This document shows positions 5,585 through 7,751 of a stretch of DNA of 7,751 nt, piece after piece. This DNA comes from CBDUXZ01 sp965371325 [NCBI: uncultured bacterium] (GTDB taxonomy: Bacteria; JAUYMQ01): NCBI GenBank assembly GCA_965371325.1, contig CBDUXZ010000080.1:1-7751 (forward strand), in the 5' to 3' direction. Both the position numbers and the translations under genes were made by a program. The notes under the pieces were generated by a model, which did no database searches, was not told the origin of the DNA, and saw only the letters and a list, made by a program, of their open reading frames with translations. The first letter of the stretch is position 1. Each line of letters opens with the position of its first letter.

Positions 5585-6156
5585 GATTCGAATCGCGAAA
5601 GTTCGTCCTCGAGCTTTTGCTCGTAGACGGAGGTTGCCTTCCCCTCGGGCTCATCTTCGGCCGGCTTCTCGGCCGGCGCTTCCCCGGCCGGTTTTCTTAC
5701 CATTCGCCGCGCCACCCATACAACGATCAAGGCGCCCAGAACCAGAACGCCGAAGGGGGCGAGCCAGGCAAGGCGATCAAGCCAGTGTGATGTTCCCGGG
5801 CTCGCGAGGACCATGCCGCCATAACGCTTGACCAGCGCTTCGAGGATTTCCGCCCTGCTCATACCCGCGCCGATCATGGCGTCGAGTTCCTTGCGCATGG
5901 AGCCCGAGAATCCGCATACGCAGTTCGCCAGGAGCTTTCCGCAGTTGTCCTCGCAGGGGCAATTGACGTTATTCTCGATATCTTTTCGCTGAACAGGGGC
6001 GGCCCCATCCGCCGTTTTCCCCGTGGCGCCGGCCGAAACTCCGTCCGCCGGATCGGCCACGGCGAGGGTCTCCGCCGCCGCGTCCGGGGCGAACTGGGCC
6101 GTTACCAGGAGAGTCAGGGCGATCGCAAACATCATGCGGGATGCCAAAGGGTTCAT
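5581..6156 (-). CDS. ccmH: Cytochrome c maturation protein CcmH, variant cysteine motif
   Basis: A 191-residue periplasmic protein anchored in the inner membrane. It has a signal sequence (residues 1-28), a CcmH-type three-helix domain and a C-terminal membrane helix (about 128-147), then a cytoplasmic Pro/Ala/Glu-rich tail. After the cysteines, SMRKELDAMIGAGMSRAEIL and VKRYGGMVLASP match the conserved CcmH region (LR..I..GKSD.EI...V.RYG..VL..P). CcmH is a thiol-disulfide protein that keeps the apocytochrome CxxCH cysteines reduced for CcmF. The usual LRCxxC is replaced by CPCEDNC and CVC (Cys66, 68, 72, 79, 81). The start is ATG 6156, 4 bases after the ccmF stop and directly before the signal peptide. 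A start at 6216 would overlap ccmF and add a non-hydrophobic extension. Confidence 0.88.
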   Translation of the reverse strand: MNPLASRMMFAIALTLLVTAQFAPDAAAETLAVADPADGVSAGATGKTADGAAPVQRKDIENNVNCPCEDNCGKLLANCVCGFSGSMRKELDAMIGAGMSRAEILEALVKRYGGMVLASPGTSHWLDRLAWLAPFGVLVLGALIVVWVARRMVRKPAGEAPAEKPAEDEPEGKATSVYEQKLEDELSRFES

Positions 6157-6160
6157 ACTC

Positions 6161-7751
6161 TCACACGTATTTTGCCAGAACCTGGCGGCGGTTTCCCGCC
6201 TCCGGCCACATGGCAATCACCGTCCCCAGACCGAAAATCAGGCCGCCGATCCAGATCCACTGGACGAGGGGATTCACATAGACCTTGAAGGTGATCGTGC
6301 CGTCCGCCTCGACCGATGCAATGGCCAGATAAAGATCCTCGCGCAGCGAGGTCCGGATGGCGACCTCCGTCGTCGGCTGCTGGCTGGAAATATAAAAGTT
6401 CTTCGCGGGGAACAGGTCGCCGACATATTCAGTACCCTCGTAAATCCTGAAGCTCGCTTTGGCCCACTCGTGGTTTGCATCACGGCCGCCCTGCACCCCG
6501 TCGTAGCGCAGTGTGTATCTCCCCACCTCCACCGTCTCGTTGGGTTTCAGCGTGGCTTCCCGCTCGGTATTGAAGGCCGTTCCGGTGATCCCCACGAAGA
6601 TTGAAACCATGCCGAGGTGGACCACGTACCCGCCATAGCGTCGCCGGTTCTTGCCGAACAGGCGGCCGAGCGCCCGCCAGGCGCTCTCTCCGAACTGCCG
6701 CCGCCGCGCGCGCGTTCCCCGCCAGAACTCCTGAACGATTCCCGCCACAACGAAGATCGAAAGTCCGAAGGAGATGATGGCGTACACGTGCGCAACGCCG
6801 AGAATCCAGAGCGTCAGTGATCCGGCGAGGCCCACGCCCACCGGCATCACGAACATCCGCCGCAGGTTCCTGGGAGAAGCGCGGCGCCAGGCGATAAGCG
6901 GCCCGATGCCGGTCAGCGCAAGGAGGAGCAGTCCGATGGGAACGTTCACCTGGTTGAACCAGGGAGGTCCCACCGAAACGCGCACGCCGCGAACCGCCTC
7001 GCTGAGAATCGGAAAGAGCGTTCCCCAGAGGACGGCGAAGCACGCCCCGAGCAGGATCAGATTGTTCAGAAGGAAGCTCGACTCGCGCGAGAGGTAGCTG
7101 TCAAAACTCGACTTGCTGCGGAGCTGATGGCGCCGCATCCAGAAGAGGGGGATAAGGGCGCCGATGATGATGAATATGAAGCTGAGAAAGAACGGGCCGA
7201 TGGGAGAGAGGGCGAAGGAGTGAACGCTGGAGACAACGCCGCTTCGCGTAATGAAGGTTCCCAAAATGGCGAGAATGAAGGTGAGACTCATCAGGAAATG
7301 GCTCCAGGCCTTCATGATGTCGCGCTTCTCCTGGATCATGACGGAATGGAGGTAGGCCGTCCCCGCGATCCAGGGCATGAGAGAGGCGTTCTCGACGGGA
7401 TCCCAGGCCCAGTATCCGCCCCAGCCCAGTTCCACATAGGCCCACCGTCCTCCCAGCAAGACCCCGAGCCCCAGGAACATCCAGGGAACGAGCATCCACC
7501 GGCGCGCGGCGCGAACCCAGGTGTCGTCCAGCTTTCCGGTCAAGAGGGCCGCCGTCGACAAGGCGAAGGGAACCGCGAGCCCCACATAGCCGAGGTAGAG
7601 ACAGGGCGGGTGGATCAACATGGCCGGATGCTGAAGAAGGGGGTTCAGCCCGCGCCCGTCCTTGGGAACGTTGAAGCTCGGCAGGATCTCGAAAGGATTG
7701 GCGATGAAGAGAATGAGCAGAACGAAGAAGAGCATGAGGGCGGAAAGAACC
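6161..7751 (-). CDS. ccmF: Heme lyase subunit CcmF (5' end outside window)
   Basis: This is the C-terminal part of a large WWD-family membrane protein that attaches heme to apocytochrome c with CcmH and CcmI. About 530 codons are visible, and the frame is still open at the right edge (upstream codons VLSA before the Met at 7735). Family members run to about 650 residues, so roughly the first 100 or more are missing and that Met is not the start. GLNPLLQHPAMLIHPPCLY matches the CcmF segment carrying a heme-ligand histidine. The WWD motif WGGYWAWDPVENASLMPW lies at about 7375-7428. ITRSGVVSSVHSF (about 7216-7254) and VVHLGMVSIFVGITGTAFN near 6570-6625 carry the other conserved histidines. Many membrane helices are present. 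It is the first visible gene of the operon and ends 4 bases before ccmH. Confidence 0.96.
   Translation of the reverse strand, partial: VLSALMLFFVLLILFIANPFEILPSFNVPKDGRGLNPLLQHPAMLIHPPCLYLGYVGLAVPFALSTAALLTGKLDDTWVRAARRWMLVPWMFLGLGVLLGGRWAYVELGWGGYWAWDPVENASLMPWIAGTAYLHSVMIQEKRDIMKAWSHFLMSLTFILAILGTFITRSGVVSSVHSFALSPIGPFFLSFIFIIIGALIPLFWMRRHQLRSKSSFDSYLSRESSFLLNNLILLGACFAVLWGTLFPILSEAVRGVRVSVGPPWFNQVNVPIGLLLLALTGIGPLIAWRRASPRNLRRMFVMPVGVGLAGSLTLWILGVAHVYAIISFGLSIFVVAGIVQEFWRGTRARRRQFGESAWRALGRLFGKNRRRYGGYVVHLGMVSIFVGITGTAFNTEREATLKPNETVEVGRYTLRYDGVQGGRDANHEWAKASFRIYEGTEYVGDLFPAKNFYISSQQPTTEVAIRTSLREDLYLAIASVEADGTITFKVYVNPLVQWIWIGGLIFGLGTVIAMWPEAGNRRQVLAKYV

Noticed and set aside
5655-5695. 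Three closely spaced GGCCGG palindromes that could form hairpins
   Set aside because: They lie in the coding sequence of the Pro/Ala/Glu-rich tail of CcmH (PAGEAPAEKPAEDEPEG), and GC-rich codon choice explains them; no T tract or other signal accompanies them.
6157-6216. Extending CcmH to a start at 6216
   Set aside because: It overlaps the CcmF C-terminus and would place about 20 polar residues before a clear signal peptide that begins at ATG 6156.

Overview
The window looks like chromosomal DNA from a GC-rich, diderm (Gram-negative-type) bacterium. Genes are tightly packed with many 4-base overlaps and frequent GTG/TTG starts. A System I (Ccm) cytochrome c maturation locus implies a periplasm and c-type cytochromes. 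The CcmH and CcmI forms differ from the enterobacterial ones and, from memory of such loci, suggest a deltaproteobacterial-like or uncultured lineage. That placement is a guess; no rRNA or other marker is present. I see no mobile element, CRISPR array, tRNA or rRNA.

Positions 1-1035, plus strand: the last 28 codons of a probable trehalose-6-phosphate synthase (otsA), then a complete trehalose-6-phosphate phosphatase (otsB). Together these would make trehalose from UDP-glucose and glucose-6-phosphate.

Positions 1058-7751, minus strand: one convergent operon that enters from the right edge. In transcription order it is ccmF (5' end outside), ccmH, a CcmI-like N-terminal half with a zinc ribbon, a secreted beta-sandwich protein of unknown role, a zinc ribbon-TM-TPR protein resembling the C-terminal half of CcmI, ccmA, ccmB, ccmC and ccmD. 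CcmABCD would load heme for the chaperone CcmE. CcmF and CcmH with a CcmI-like partner would ligate heme to apocytochrome. ccmE and ccmG are not in the window. ccmD (55 codons) is easy to miss because it is so short.

The most interesting point is that CcmI appears split into two membrane proteins. Their predicted topologies add up to the classical CcmI layout, with the break in the cytoplasmic loop and a four-cysteine zinc ribbon on each side of it. A conserved-looking secreted protein of unknown function lies between the halves, and CcmH carries a rearranged cysteine motif instead of the usual LRCxxC. These point to a variant heme-ligation module.
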